Assembly: GCA_023957125.1 (NCBI GenBank)
Contig: JAMLHL010000015.1
Span: 1 to 64,000 of the forward strand
DNA length: 64,000 bases
From: Chitinophagaceae bacterium
GTDB taxonomy: Bacteria > Bacteroidota > Bacteroidia > Chitinophagales > Chitinophagaceae
Reading direction: 5' to 3'
The notes below the pieces were generated by a model. That model did no database searches and was not told the DNA's origin. It saw nothing but the letters and a program-made list of their open reading frames with translations. The position numbers and the translations under genes are program-made. Shown here piece after piece: positions 1 through 11,300 of the stretch. Positions within the stretch are counted from its first letter, which is position 1. Every line of letters begins with the position of its first letter.

Positions 1-42
1 AACTCTTTACTGTAAAGAATTACAGCCGATTTAACTCCGATT

Positions 43-1806
43 TTAGTCGGACAACAATGAAAAAAAATATCTTGGCCATTGAAGTAAAATACCGCTTGAA
101 TTTGCAACAGAAGGATATCCTTGTGTATATTTAATCTCACGGATGTATGAGTTTAAACCATCAAAGTCAATAACTTTTGATATCCTGGCTCCGCCCACGT
201 AACCAGACTCATTATATAGCTCAGTTAAAAAATTATTTTCATTCCTGCGCTCCAGTCTTTGACTGTATGAATGAGGCTCGTAATCAAATGTGGTATTCCC
301 CTTAGTAGGGTATATGATCTTTTCCAACATCGCTGTTTTACATTTTGTAGTATCAGTCGCTCTTTCATTTCCGGTAATTACAACATCACCGTTCGTATTA
401 AAAGAACTCGTGGGCACTTCAGCACCATAATTGGTAACACCTGCGTTCCAGTAACCCCAGTGATCAACAGCGGCAGTCGGAACAGGAAGAATTGATGTAT
501 TATAATAGCTAAATACATATGGATTTTCCCCCGCTGCTTGAAATGAAGCTAAAAACAATCGGCTCTCGCTGCCACCTAAATATTGGTAAGAAAAGGCAAA
601 TTCCTTCTTAAATTGAATCGCCTTATCTATTAACTCAATCTTATCCAGCCGGAGAGTCTTTTGATTGAAAGGTTGATTTACATATCTTATATCATTGTAA
701 AATAAATTTTCATTCTCTACATAAGAAAAATAAATTGATCCTTTATCTACTATCTCTATTTCTTCGAGATAGGTGGTTTTAGTAACCGATATAATATCTA
801 CTACGCCTGAAACACCACCTGATGAAAATGCCCCTCCGTAAAAGGCATATTCGTCAGCATAAATGACCCTAACATGATTAACACTGAACAAATAATGGTT
901 TTCATCCCAGGGATTACTATCAGCTTGTATATAGCTAATAAAAGACTTATATTTATAATTAACTACCTGCCCGCTTGGTGCAACAATTTTTGTCAGATGC
1001 CAGGTAGTAATCATCGGATCATGGACCTCTCCTGATATTAAAGCATATACAACATCTAATTTGGAAATGCCACCTCCGAAGTAATATTTAAATCCGTCAT
1101 CCGTCGTAATAACAAATGAGGAACTATTGACATTGCTATTAGACGATCCGGAAGTATATTGAATGGCAAATTCCGACAGATCTACTTTAAATGGCTTATT
1201 ACCTATGGTTCGGACTTCTCCATTATTCTCTATATAAAACCTGCCACTCAGACCCGGAACATTAATACTAAATAAATCCGGCTCAGCTTCACAACCACCG
1301 ATATTCCAAAACAGGTTTTCCGGGAAAGTTCCAACACTTAGATTAAAAATATCGGTTTTGCTGGCCGATTTTATTGCAAGATTGTTTTTGATCCCGTAAA
1401 ATTGTCCATTAGGCCGGTTAGGAGCTATGTATAATTCATCCGGAGCTCCGTTAACCACCCTGGTAACGGCGGCTCCGGCATTCAATGACCAACCCAATCC
1501 TACTATCCCTTCCCTTTGATTGGGCATGAAGCCAGAATAATTATAGAATAGAGATATGGGGATAGTAAAATCTTTGTCCTTATAGGTATAAATAGGAATG
1601 GATGCCATTACCTGACCGTTAAACAAATTCATCGAATGTCCACCCTGTTTCAAAAAACTATAAGATTGTGGAGTTAACAAACTTGTGCTATACAGATAAT
1701 CTTGGGATTGAATAAAACTATTTACCTGTCCGAAGAGTTTACTTATCCCAATGAATTGTGTATAAAGAATAAGTGCTAATATTAATTTAATATACTGCTT
1801 CACCAT
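43..1806 (-). CDS. RHS/YD-family surface protein, ends early
   Basis: A signal peptide (about residues 1-26, ending LFGQ) is followed by the N-terminal part of a Bacteroidota RHS-type protein: GLGWSLNAGA at about residues 103-112 and long beta-rich stretches, as in the larger RHS protein of this window. Family members usually continue for hundreds of residues with YD repeats and a core; none are present here. The frame stops at a TAA at 43-45 after the sequence PRYFFSLLSD. A neighbouring frame stays open to the window edge, so an indel or a natural truncation is possible. The family call is by eye; function (surface or secreted polymorphic protein) is inferred. Confidence 0.7.
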   Translation of the reverse strand: MVKQYIKLILALILYTQFIGISKLFGQVNSFIQSQDYLYSTSLLTPQSYSFLKQGGHSMNLFNGQVMASIPIYTYKDKDFTIPISLFYNYSGFMPNQREGIVGLGWSLNAGAAVTRVVNGAPDELYIAPNRPNGQFYGIKNNLAIKSASKTDIFNLSVGTFPENLFWNIGGCEAEPDLFSINVPGLSGRFYIENNGEVRTIGNKPFKVDLSEFAIQYTSGSSNSNVNSSSFVITTDDGFKYYFGGGISKLDVVYALISGEVHDPMITTWHLTKIVAPSGQVVNYKYKSFISYIQADSNPWDENHYLFSVNHVRVIYADEYAFYGGAFSSGGVSGVVDIISVTKTTYLEEIEIVDKGSIYFSYVENENLFYNDIRYVNQPFNQKTLRLDKIELIDKAIQFKKEFAFSYQYLGGSESRLFLASFQAAGENPYVFSYYNTSILPVPTAAVDHWGYWNAGVTNYGAEVPTSSFNTNGDVVITGNERATDTTKCKTAMLEKIIYPTKGNTTFDYEPHSYSQRLERRNENNFLTELYNESGYVGGARISKVIDFDGLNSYIREIKYTQGYPSVANSSGILLQWPRYFFSLLSD

Positions 1807-1953
1807 ATTCGTAAATTCTCTATGTTAGATAATCTTTTTTCAATCACCTTTAAATTCACTTTTTTATTAGTGCTTCACGATTTCTTTATCATCCTGTTTT
1901 TGCCTTCTAGTGTTATGTTAACCTTAAAGTGACTCACAGATATCTCAAATTTT

Positions 1954-1995
1954 TCACGGATGAAACTTATCTGTTCCTTTCTGTGTTATCCGTGA
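1954..1995. repeat. Short inverted repeat, CACGGAT/ATCCGTG type
   Basis: TCACGGAT at 1954-1961 and ATCCGTGA at 1988-1995 form an 8-bp perfect inverted repeat in the 273-bp gap upstream of the truncated RHS gene. It resembles the dispersed ATTCGTG/CACGAAT palindromes seen elsewhere in this window, but it is short. No gene is visible in this gap. Confidence 0.4.
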
Positions 1996-2079
1996 GCGCT
2001 TTTACATAGTTGCGCACTATTAGAATTAACTTAGCACTAGTTTTCACTAACGTCATTTTCAATTTCCTTTTACTTTACC

Positions 2080-3600
2080 CTACAACCCCCACCCCACCCT
2101 CCACACGATAGCCGGCGTGGGAGGTACCTGTTGTTTGTATAAAAAATCATACAGCACCTGCATCGTTCCCTGCACCTTTTTGCCCCTCTTTACCGGAGAG
2201 CCGATGCCGTACTTTTTGGTCAGTCCCGCCAGCGCGCTCTTTGTCCACCTGCTGTAGTTCTTGAATACCGCAAGGCTTTCTACGGTGCTGCTGTAATTCA
2301 TCTCCGCCCCGGCAGTAAACCAAAGACCTGCCATAAGCCTGCTGTTGGTCTTCAGCAGATCCGGCGCTTTCCAATCCATATAAGTTCTCAAACCGGCGCC
2401 TTCGGCACTCAATGCAATATGCTTCCAGTCTCTGCCCCAGCCCAGCCTGCCGCTTATACCCACGCCTATCACCGCTTTATCATTCAGCTTATACCCGGCG
2501 GTTAAGGCTATGCCGGTTGTGGTTGGGAAATAATTGTCGGCTCTTTGGGTTTGGATATTGCTGCCCAACTCTATTCTTTGCAAAAAAGACCGGGTCTTTT
2601 GACCATTGGGTTTAAAATCCGGGATCACCATATCACTGCTGCCGCCGTCATCAATACCCAATTGCTTCAGCTTGTCTTTCAGCTTGCTTAATTCCCCCTG
2701 CGCCTGCTGCATTTGCTGCTGCAGGTATTGGGCAGGGCTGGCATTGGCACCGTTGTTTGCCGGTATCCCTATCCGTTGCTGCAATGCCTGCTGCACATCC
2801 GCCCTGGTCTGCAAACCTGCCAAAGCCTGCGGAGTGCCGTAGTTTTCCGGAGTGGGAAACAATTGTGCCAGCAGGGAATGCTTTTGCATGAAAGCTTTAA
2901 AAGCCGGCAGGGTCTGCAGTGTTGCCAGTACCTTTTTAACCAGCTTATCAGGATCATTCAGGGCTTCTTTGTATTCTTTTACCTGCCTCCCATAATAATA
3001 AGCTTGCTGTTGGTATTTGTCTAAGTGCCTGCTAATGTTTTTCGGGAGATTTGTATAGCCGGAAAGCAGTTCTGTTAGTTGCTGCTGGCGTTGCTGCACA
3101 AACCGTTTGATCTCATCCGCCTGCTGCAATTTGTTTTGCAGTTGCTTTACCCGCTCCAGGGAACTGCCTAATTTTTGTTGAATATCTTTTGATTGGGAGA
3201 TAACCTGTTTCGCGTCTTTTAAAAAGCCAAGTGCGCCCTGCAATGAATCCAGCCCGGGAAGGTACTGGCCGCTGAAGGCTTTATCCATTTTACCGTTCAG
3301 GTTGCTGAGTTTTTGAGAAAGCTGTTCGTAGGTTGCCCGGCTGCCGGCAAAAACCGCTGCCGCTTTGGTAGAATCTATCTTTACCAGTTTTTTGCGGATC
3401 CTTTCTTCCTGTTCAAACAGACTACGTACATATTTTTCGGATTGCCTGGTAAGCTGATGATCTATGCCTGTTATTTGCTGATCAATGTGCCGGGTAAGAC
3501 GTTCAGAAACCTTGATGGAACCCTCTTTTATGCTGTCCTGTGCATGCGATGATGCAAGGGTGGTGAGTGTGAGCAGCAAGAGGAAGAGGGTTGGTTTCAT
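2080..3600 (-). CDS. Exported coiled-coil protein with C-terminal barrel-like domain
   Basis: The protein starts with a clear signal peptide (MKPTLFLLLLTLTTLASSHAQ). Residues about 20-330 are rich in Gln, Lys and Leu with heptad-like spacing, predicting long coiled coils. Residues about 340-506 alternate hydrophobic and polar residues with many Gly and Tyr (for example GIALTAGYKL), like an outer-membrane beta-barrel ending in WRVGWGL. It lies between RHS-type genes on the same strand, so it may be a surface partner of them. I do not recognise a named family; localisation to the outer membrane is inferred from composition only. Confidence 0.75.
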   Translation of the reverse strand: MKPTLFLLLLTLTTLASSHAQDSIKEGSIKVSERLTRHIDQQITGIDHQLTRQSEKYVRSLFEQEERIRKKLVKIDSTKAAAVFAGSRATYEQLSQKLSNLNGKMDKAFSGQYLPGLDSLQGALGFLKDAKQVISQSKDIQQKLGSSLERVKQLQNKLQQADEIKRFVQQRQQQLTELLSGYTNLPKNISRHLDKYQQQAYYYGRQVKEYKEALNDPDKLVKKVLATLQTLPAFKAFMQKHSLLAQLFPTPENYGTPQALAGLQTRADVQQALQQRIGIPANNGANASPAQYLQQQMQQAQGELSKLKDKLKQLGIDDGGSSDMVIPDFKPNGQKTRSFLQRIELGSNIQTQRADNYFPTTTGIALTAGYKLNDKAVIGVGISGRLGWGRDWKHIALSAEGAGLRTYMDWKAPDLLKTNSRLMAGLWFTAGAEMNYSSTVESLAVFKNYSRWTKSALAGLTKKYGIGSPVKRGKKVQGTMQVLYDFLYKQQVPPTPAIVWRVGWGL

Positions 3601-3804
3601 GCCAGCAACGGTTTAAAGTGGTGATGTCATAAGACAGTATAAACATAGTGAAACTTTTAACAAAAGATAAGCGAACGGAAGAGATGTATTTTTGTCTCCG
3701 GGCATGAAGTACAGCAGCTAAGTTGCTGTCCCTAAAATAGTTGTACGCAAAAAACGCTTTTCTCCGGGCCGAAAATACCGTCATTTATAGAAAAAAAAAC
3801 GTTG

Positions 3805-3832
3805 TTTTAACGGTAGCGGAATACCGTTAAAA
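3805..3832. other. Perfect hairpin in a 678-bp gene-free stretch
   Basis: TTTTAACGGTA (3805-3815) and TACCGTTAAAA (3822-3832) are perfect 11-bp arms around a 6-base loop. On either strand the stem ends in a T run, so it could act as a bidirectional terminator; it also has operator-like symmetry. The surrounding gap 3601-4278 otherwise shows no convincing coding frame; a second weaker hairpin lies at 4146-4169. Confidence 0.5.
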
Positions 3833-4199
3833 GACGGTACCTGAATGCGTTGTTTTGACGGGGTAACTACGGCTTTTGTTTCCCGAAGTCTGTCTCTATT
3901 GAGGGCATTGGGGCTGGATCTCCGTGTGTGTTCAGGGTACATAATAGCCACAACCGCTTTTCGATCAAGTTATCGTTTCAAGCGAAGAGTATTACAGCTT
4001 TGCGAATGAGGGGCTGATCTAAGCCCTTTTTTATTTAATTGAAACTGATGGGCGATGCGAAATTACTGTTGTTGTTTTATCGGATCCTGTAGGCACACTC
4101 ATTAAAATAATCCCGATTTTTTCGGGCACACTCTACACATTCAATATTCCTGCCTGAAAAGCCAGGAATAGATATCTCAATACCTGGGCATCAACTTCT

Positions 4200-4239
4200 C
4201 CTGCGGTCTGACCCTCCTTCGTCGGGTACCGACCGCAGG
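4200..4239. repeat. GC-rich hairpin downstream of the mini T9SS gene
   Basis: CCTGCGGTC (4200-4208) pairs perfectly with GACCGCAGG (4231-4239), and an inner ACCC/GGGT pair (4211-4214, 4224-4227) extends the fold. It lies 40 bases past the stop of the T9SS-tailed gene and lacks a clear T tract, so it may be an RNA-stabilising or terminating hairpin or a REP-like repeat unit. Confidence 0.5.
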
Positions 4240-4278
4240 CATTTCCACATTTTCAAATCTTCAAATTGATTTCTTCCC

Positions 4279-4725
4279 TCAATTCGCTTTGATCACTTTC
4301 TTGTTCACCACTGTTTCTCCCGTTCGGATGATGATAAAATACGTTCCTCCGGGCTGACCGGAAAGATCCAATTCCAGCCTTGTACCACTGCCTTTCACCT
4401 GCCGGATCGTTTTGCCGTTTACATCCACAATCTGAACAACAGAATGATCTATCGCTTTACTGAAAGTAATATAAAACTTACCCGTTGTGGGATTGGGGTA
4501 TAAGGCCTCTACCTCTTCAAAACCGGCGCTCGCGGCTTCCTGTTGTTTAGCCAATTCCGGGTTGGCAATACGGTTGCTGCCGTTGTTGCAATAGTACTCT
4601 CTTTTAATGCGGTTGCCGGCGGCATCGTAGGTCATTATTAAACCACAACTGCCGGACGGGATCTCCTGGGAGAATGCCTGTAAGGAGAAAAGCAGGAACA
4701 GGGGAGTTAATATTTTAATTGACAT
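4279..4725 (-). CDS. Mini YD-motif protein with T9SS sorting domain
   Basis: Only 148 residues. A signal peptide (about 1-20, ending QAFSQ) is followed by one YD-type motif, YDAAGNRI at 33-40, and then a type A T9SS C-terminal domain: YPNPTTGKF from residue 76 through a terminal KKVIKAN. The domain directs export across the outer membrane by the Por secretion system, usually with cleavage of the tail. Almost nothing remains between motif and tail, so the mature product would be about 50 residues. It is on the same strand as the RHS genes on both sides. Its role is unknown; a linker or accessory peptide for the RHS cluster is a guess. Confidence 0.8.
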   Translation of the reverse strand: MSIKILTPLFLLFSLQAFSQEIPSGSCGLIMTYDAAGNRIKREYYCNNGSNRIANPELAKQQEAASAGFEEVEALYPNPTTGKFYITFSKAIDHSVVQIVDVNGKTIRQVKGSGTRLELDLSGQPGGTYFIIIRTGETVVNKKVIKAN

Positions 4726-4843
4726 GGCTTAGAATATTTTGTTATAATAATTATTTTTTACAGTATATTTTTTCGTGAGGCATTCGAATAATCTATAATA
4801 ACTTTATATTTATATATTATTGCAAGTTGATATTATATATGAA

Positions 4844-5302
4844 TTACTCAATATATATTATTCGAGTCGAATGGAAAAATAAAGTCATAGGAGTAAATTT
4901 TTCTTTATAGTTGAGTGATAGTCGGTCTGGTGTAAGGCAGACTATAATATTTTGTTTATTTTTTATACCCTTCGGATAACAAACGACAGGAAATAATGAA
5001 GTATCAAGTGTAAGACGAGCCAATGAAGGACTTAATAGAATCCTTTTTTGGGGTAGAAGTGAAAAACTTAGTACCGTGCTTTTATTTTCAGCAATATTTT
5101 TACCCAGATCGCTTATGAGTCCGTATCGTTCAAACCTTTCAAATCTTTTCATATTTTTTTCTGCTTGTTTACTAATGGGATATTTTATAGAAAGCACTTG
5201 TTCTTGCCGAGTTTGATTTTGAATATAATACCGGCTACATCCGTTCAAAATAGAATAACTTACAACGAGGAAAGAAATTCGTGATATATTTCTTATTATC
5301 AT
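4844..5302 (-). CDS. Small lipoprotein behind the giant RHS gene
   Basis: The N-terminus has a hydrophobic stretch and a lipobox-like LNGC with the lipidation cysteine at residue 22, so it is probably a membrane-anchored lipoprotein of about 130 mature residues. No known domain is recognised. It starts 21 bp after the stop of the RHS gene on the same strand and is AT-richer than its neighbours, both typical of small genes that sit behind polymorphic toxin tails. An immunity role is only an inference from position; a plain surface lipoprotein is the alternative. Confidence 0.65.
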   Translation of the reverse strand: MIIRNISRISFLVVSYSILNGCSRYYIQNQTRQEQVLSIKYPISKQAEKNMKRFERFERYGLISDLGKNIAENKSTVLSFSLLPQKRILLSPSLARLTLDTSLFPVVCYPKGIKNKQNIIVCLTPDRLSLNYKEKFTPMTLFFHSTRIIYIE

Positions 5303-5323
5303 AAATTGAATTATATAATTTGA

Positions 5324-8300
5324 TTAAAACCACCTAAGAGGAAACGAATCTGGATATTTAATCTTTTTTAACCAACTATGGATATTAAAAAAACTTAATC
5401 CAACTTCTCCTCCTAATATACCTGTTAGTCCACCTAATTTAGCCCCCAAAGAAATTTCGGAAAAGTGTAATGACTCTGCTCCCAGTCCGCCGTACAGCAT
5501 AAGAGCAGCCTTTCCGATACGAAGACCCAACCCTGGAACCGAAGTAATTCCTGAAGATATTGCGGTCTTTATCCATGCGGGCTTAAGCCAATCATACATA
5601 TTACTGGAAGTCAGCAGTCCTGATATTGCCCCCTCAAGGTTTCCAAGGATTCCGTGGAGCAACAGATTTCCTCCACGCACACCATTTCTGTATGAGGTTA
5701 TCATTCTATCGGCAGTTCCATATAGAGAATTAGAAACGATTTGACCTAGCCCATTTCTTAAAGCGCTTTCAGGTAAAATACCAGAGCCGCTTAAAAAGCT
5801 AGCTGGCATCTTATCCGCAAAGCTTAACTGAGCCCATCCTCCAACAACTCCGCTCGCGAAGCCTATGGCACCACTTCTCCAAATGTCGTCCAAATCTCCT
5901 CCCTGAAACCATTTTGAGGCCATGCTTATATTGCTACTGATTAACCCATTTGATACTATCTGCCATCCCCCGGAAAGAGCACCAGAAATGGTGCCTGTAG
6001 CCCCTACTGCCCAAGATACAATACCTCCCGTTGCTGCACCGACTAATCCCCCAACGATAACTCCTTTCCAGCCATCCTGCCAGTATTGCTTTGAGAAAGG
6101 ATCCCAAGTTTTTGATGCTATGGCACCTCCCACATAACTACCTACAACTGCGCCAATTATTACTGGAATAAACCAGACAATGTTCCCATCCTGATCTATG
6201 TAGCTTAGCGGGTTATTCATCGCATAAGCATACCGGTTAAAATTCATAGGATTCAAAGGGTCCTGTACATAATTATCCGGGCTGATCATCCTCCCCACCA
6301 GGCCATCATACAGCCGGGCATTCATATTGATCAGACCAAACTCTTTCAGGTGTTCATGTCCTGTATAGCCCCGGTTCAGCAGCAACGCCGGTTCGGAGCC
6401 GGGAGTATATACCGTCAGGTTTGCCGGATTGCGCAGCCTGCCCCAGGCATCATAGCTGTACTCTGCCTGCAAAGCTTTGGCCGCATTGGTAATATGAGTG
6501 ATGCTGCCAATATTATCCCTGTTGATATACAGTAAGCGGGTGGTGCCGTTATTATTTTCTAACGCTACCGTAGCGGTATATGGTGAACCGTCAAGGTAAA
6601 ATATGGTTTTGGTGGTACTGCCCTGCACTGTTTTCTCATATTGCCCGCCGTTAAAATAATACCGCGTGTAAGTCGTGCTGCCGGAGGTCTTAAACAACTG
6701 TTTTATCCGTTCATAATCTTGATCATAAGTGAAATCAAGTGTATAATTCCCTTCCGACAATTGCTTTGGCCGGGCAAAAGAGGTATAGGTTACCTGCTGC
6801 AGGGCGGTGGGTACCGCATTTCCGGAGGGTACCGTTACACTGCTCATGGCATAAGGCTTTCCGCTTGTATTGTATTTGTAAGTACCTACGTCCGATTTGC
6901 TGGTAATGTTGCCGGTGGCATTGTTATAGGCTACTGTTTTTACCGCTCCCGATTTGCCATAGGTCAGCAGCCTGTCCAAACCATCGTAGGTAAAGCTTTC
7001 CGTCAGGCTGCGGGTTTCGTCTTTGCGTGAGGTGACATTGCCTTTCAGGTTATCCATCGCATAGGTGAAGTTCTGTACCGCCGTGGTACCGTTCATACTC
7101 TTGATGCCGGTAAGCAGGCCGAAATTATTAAAAGTATTGGTTTGCAGCAGACCATTGCCCATAGTGGTTTCTTCCACCTGTCCGAATACGGTCATTTTAT
7201 TGATGGTTTTCAACGCGGCACTGTTCACATCCGTGAGTTTATACAGGTAGCCGTAAGTATTGTACAGGTAGTTGATGGTATATCCCATAGGGGCATGTAC
7301 GGTTTTGGTGAGTTTTCCATTGGTATAGGTATAATCCACCTGGTAAGTTTCCGGGCTGGTGGTTTCTATTGTTTTTGTTACCCTGCCCAGGGCATCGTAA
7401 GTAAAGGATTTGGAAGAACCGTTGTTGTTGGTGATGGTAGCCAGCCTGCCATCGGTATTATAGGCGTATGTGCTGGTGATCTCCACCGCTGTTTTTGTAA
7501 GCAGGCGATTATAGGAATCGTAAGTTGAATTGACCGACTTGCCATTGGCATCGGTAACCTTATTACAATTGCCCGCCGCGTCGTAGGTATAACTTACCGT
7601 TCCCGCGCTGGGATCAGCAATTTGTGTTTGTCTGCCAAAGGCATCGTAGCTGAAAGTGGTAGTGGCGCCTCCCGGAGCTGCAATGGAAGCGGTTTGCCCG
7701 TCTGGCTTATAAGTATAGCTGATCGTTCCTGCCGGATTTGTAACGGAGGTAAGGGCCCCGGAAGCGTCCGTTGTTTTAGTGGTGGACACGCTGTTTCTCG
7801 TTTCGGTTACACTGGTACCGCTGTAAGAAATGGAAGTAATGGCCCCGGAGGCTTCCGTAATGCCGGTAACCCTGTTGTGCACATCATAAACGCTGACATT
7901 CCACAGCGGGGAACCTGTTTTGTACGGCAACGAAGTTTTTATCTTTCTTCCCTGCGCATCAAACACATCGTCCGTTAGTACTTCAGACCCATCAAAACCC
8001 ACAATGCTCCTTCTCAATTCCCGGTTCAAAGCATCAAAATGCACTTTCGCAGTTGGGCTACCCGTTAATACTTCTTTCCGGCTGTACAGGCGGTCGCTGC
8101 CTGCCGGTTGCCATTCATACGTTATATTCTTAACCGTACCATCGGGGTTGGTAACCTTTTTCAATTGCTGCCAGCCATCGTATTCATACGCCGTTGTATT
8201 GTTCTTGAAATCCTTTTCCGAAGTAAGCGTGGCGGTGGCCGCGGCATACACATAATTAGTAGCCTGCGACAGCGGGTTGGTCTTCTTGGTCATAAACCGG

Positions 8301-11300
8301 CCCGCGGCGTCGTATTGGTATTGGGTGGTCAGCCATGCCGTGGCGCTGTACGGTTTTGATTTTTCCTGGGTCAGGTTACCAAAAGCATCATAAGTATATT
8401 CCTGCGATGAAACGATATTGGTATTATAATAACCGGTTTTGGTAAGCGGCAGACAACGCTGCATATTATAGGTATATACCTCCTTTAGCGTAACCGAAGC
8501 ACCTCCTCTTTCTTTTACTACACTTTTGGTGGTTACCGCGCCCAATATGTAAGGCGCGCCCGTACTGTAGGCAAGGGTATTATTCGTGGTGGTTTTAAGT
8601 ACTCCGCCATAGTCGTTTATTTCCTTAGTAATATAACCGTAGCTGTCGTAAGAATAGGTACTGGTAAGTATTGTGCCTTTCAGCAGGTCATTCGCTATCT
8701 TCTTGTTTACCCATATTTTAGCTAACCGGTTAGAAGCGATCGAAAAATCATAGGTATAGTTCACCGTCGCGGCGGATGATTCTTCTTTGGTGAGGATGCC
8801 ATAACGAAGGGGGTCGTATGTCTGCGTGAAAGTTTGCCCATTCAGGTCGTTGGTGGTATATACTTTCTCAAAACCGGTAAAACCCAGACCCTGCAGGTGT
8901 ACCATCGCATTGTTATACCGATGGCTTGTGCCCCCGGTCTGAACATCTTTCAGCCACTGCTCCTTTTGGGTTACTACGGCTATAGGTCCCTGGTAGTTCA
9001 GGTTAGGAAAGGTTGCACCGTACCCCTGGGTGTACCAGTCATTGCTGTTGCCGTACTGGCTGATGCCCTCATTGATGAGCCGGTAATCTGTTTTTGAGAT
9101 CACCCCCAAACTATTGATCACCCCGGTTGCCAGCCGCTGAAGGCCGTCGTTGCGGGTGAAAGCCAGTTTGTCAACCAGCCCGTTGTTCAAACTCAACAAC
9201 CGGCTGTGGTAATTTCCTCCGCCTACATGCGAGGGCACCACGTAATTGCCGCCGCTGACCCAGGTATATGCTGCTGCGGAGGCGCTGATATTTCCGTTGT
9301 TGACGAGGTACACATTGATGGATCCGTTCAGGTTAGACACCACATCGGTGATATAATCGCCGTTTATATCCTGCAAAATGATCTTCTCGTATTGCTGGAG
9401 ATTTTTGAAAGCGAAGGTCTTTTTTTCCAGGCTCCCGTTTCCTTTACTATACCAGGCGTTCCAGGTGTCCCCACTGTTTACATATTCCGTACGCATTACC
9501 ATAACGGTTGTACCATGAATGGGGCAGGTGTATTCCCAGTTACCGGTATTGTAATCATACTGGTAATTCAGGTAGCTGTTGCATTCATAGCAATAATTAG
9601 ACTGCGGCATATATACGTAGCATACGCTGCAGGAGCCATAGCTGTAGGTACCTTCATGGCCGTTGCTGCAATACCGGGGCGCATATACAGGCAGGGTAAC
9701 ATAAGTATAGTAGTAGTAAGACTCCAACGGCGAAACCAGCAAATCAGGCAGTCCATCGCCATTGAGATCCCCAATGGACAATTGCCGGGATTTTACGTCC
9801 GCCTTTTTTAAGTTGCTGTTACTGGTAATCAATCTTCTTGTATAAGTAGTGCCTGAGATATCAAATGTATAAACATTGGTGCCATTGTCATGAATGTGCA
9901 TGATGTCCGTTTTGCCGTCTCCATCCACATCCACGGGGAAGAGAATATCATCATTAACGCCGCTTAATACGCCATAGTCAATTTTAAAGTTCAACCCCGT
10001 ACTTTCATGCAGCTTTACACCGGATTCCAGATCGAAAATATAGGTTTTAGACACGTATTGCGTTTGGCCGAGCGGGTTATGGCAAGACACGGCCAAAATC
10101 TCCATTTTACCATCGCCGTTAAAGTCGCCGGAGTAAAAGTATTTAGGATGCACACTGGTTGTATTATTCCATTTCAGCAGCCCGCCTAAATCAAAAGTAA
10201 AAGTGTTGCTGAGGGCAAGACCAGAATACAGATTAGCCTTATACACCCGGAACTCTACCCGGTCGAAGATACCGCCATTTTTAAGATTATTGATCTTAAT
10301 TACCTCTTCTCCCGGCTTGCCATCTATATCAGCAGCAAACATATTTATGAAACCTGTGCCTGTAATAATAGAAACGGCCGGCGAGGCTATGCTGCCTTGT
10401 AATCCCTGGTAAACCAATAATGTTTGATTCACCGGAAAAAGGTTGACATATTCATTCTTAGATGGATTAAACAAATTGCCAGGTGTATATTGTTCCTTAT
10501 ACGGATTAAGATTGGGATACGAAATCAACCCATCGTTCTCCGTTCCATAATCAAATTTCCCTTTGGATACTTTCAGGTTCGGCACGGTAACATTCGAAAA
10601 CCATTCTGTTAATTGTGTGGTGGTTTTAACAAGTTGAGCGGTTGTAGAGCCATTGCCATAGTAAAACTGCAAGGGGTTGAGACTACCGGCAGAGCTGCTG
10701 CAATCTATCTTCTGCAACAAAGCGGTGTTATTTGCATATTGGTAAGTAAAAGTATAGGTCCGCAATGCCGTACCCGACGATTTGCATACAATGGTATTCA
10801 ACAGCCAGTCTTTTATAAAAGTTTTCCCGGCGCTGTACACCGTATTCACATCCGTGCGGGTGGAATAGGTAAATTCAACCGAAGCATAATGAGATAAGGT
10901 GGCGGTTCCCCCATATTCAATCTTAGCAATATAATACTGCCCGTTTCGCAGGGTGTAGGTATAAGCAATACGGTTGCCATGCAGGTCTTCCATTCTTGTG
11001 AGAGGGTAATAAAGTTGCGGGGTTGTATTGGATTCGTATCCGTAAATGGCGGTAAGCCCATTGGGATAAGATACGCTAAAATATTTAACCGTATTGCCGT
11101 TAAGGCTGGCAACCGCTTTTATATTGCCCTGCTCCGACTGGTAATTGATCTCTGTGCTGTTCTCCGATATTTTTACCAGCCTCATGCCATCAAGGGTAAA
11201 CTGCCCGGTTTTGCTGAGTTTAAGCGGTTCCGTTTTTGTGTTATAATAAATATTAGAGCTGATCTCGCCAATCATGGACAGTCCGCTTAAAGCCCAGCCA

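Noticed and set aside
3503..3784. 93-codon minus-strand frame overlapping the start of the coiled-coil protein
   Set aside because: Basic, low-complexity shadow translation; the overlapped gene has a clear signal peptide and start.
9206..9811. 201-codon plus-strand frame inside the giant RHS gene
   Set aside because: Antisense shadow of the repeat-rich gene; the long frame comes from codon bias.
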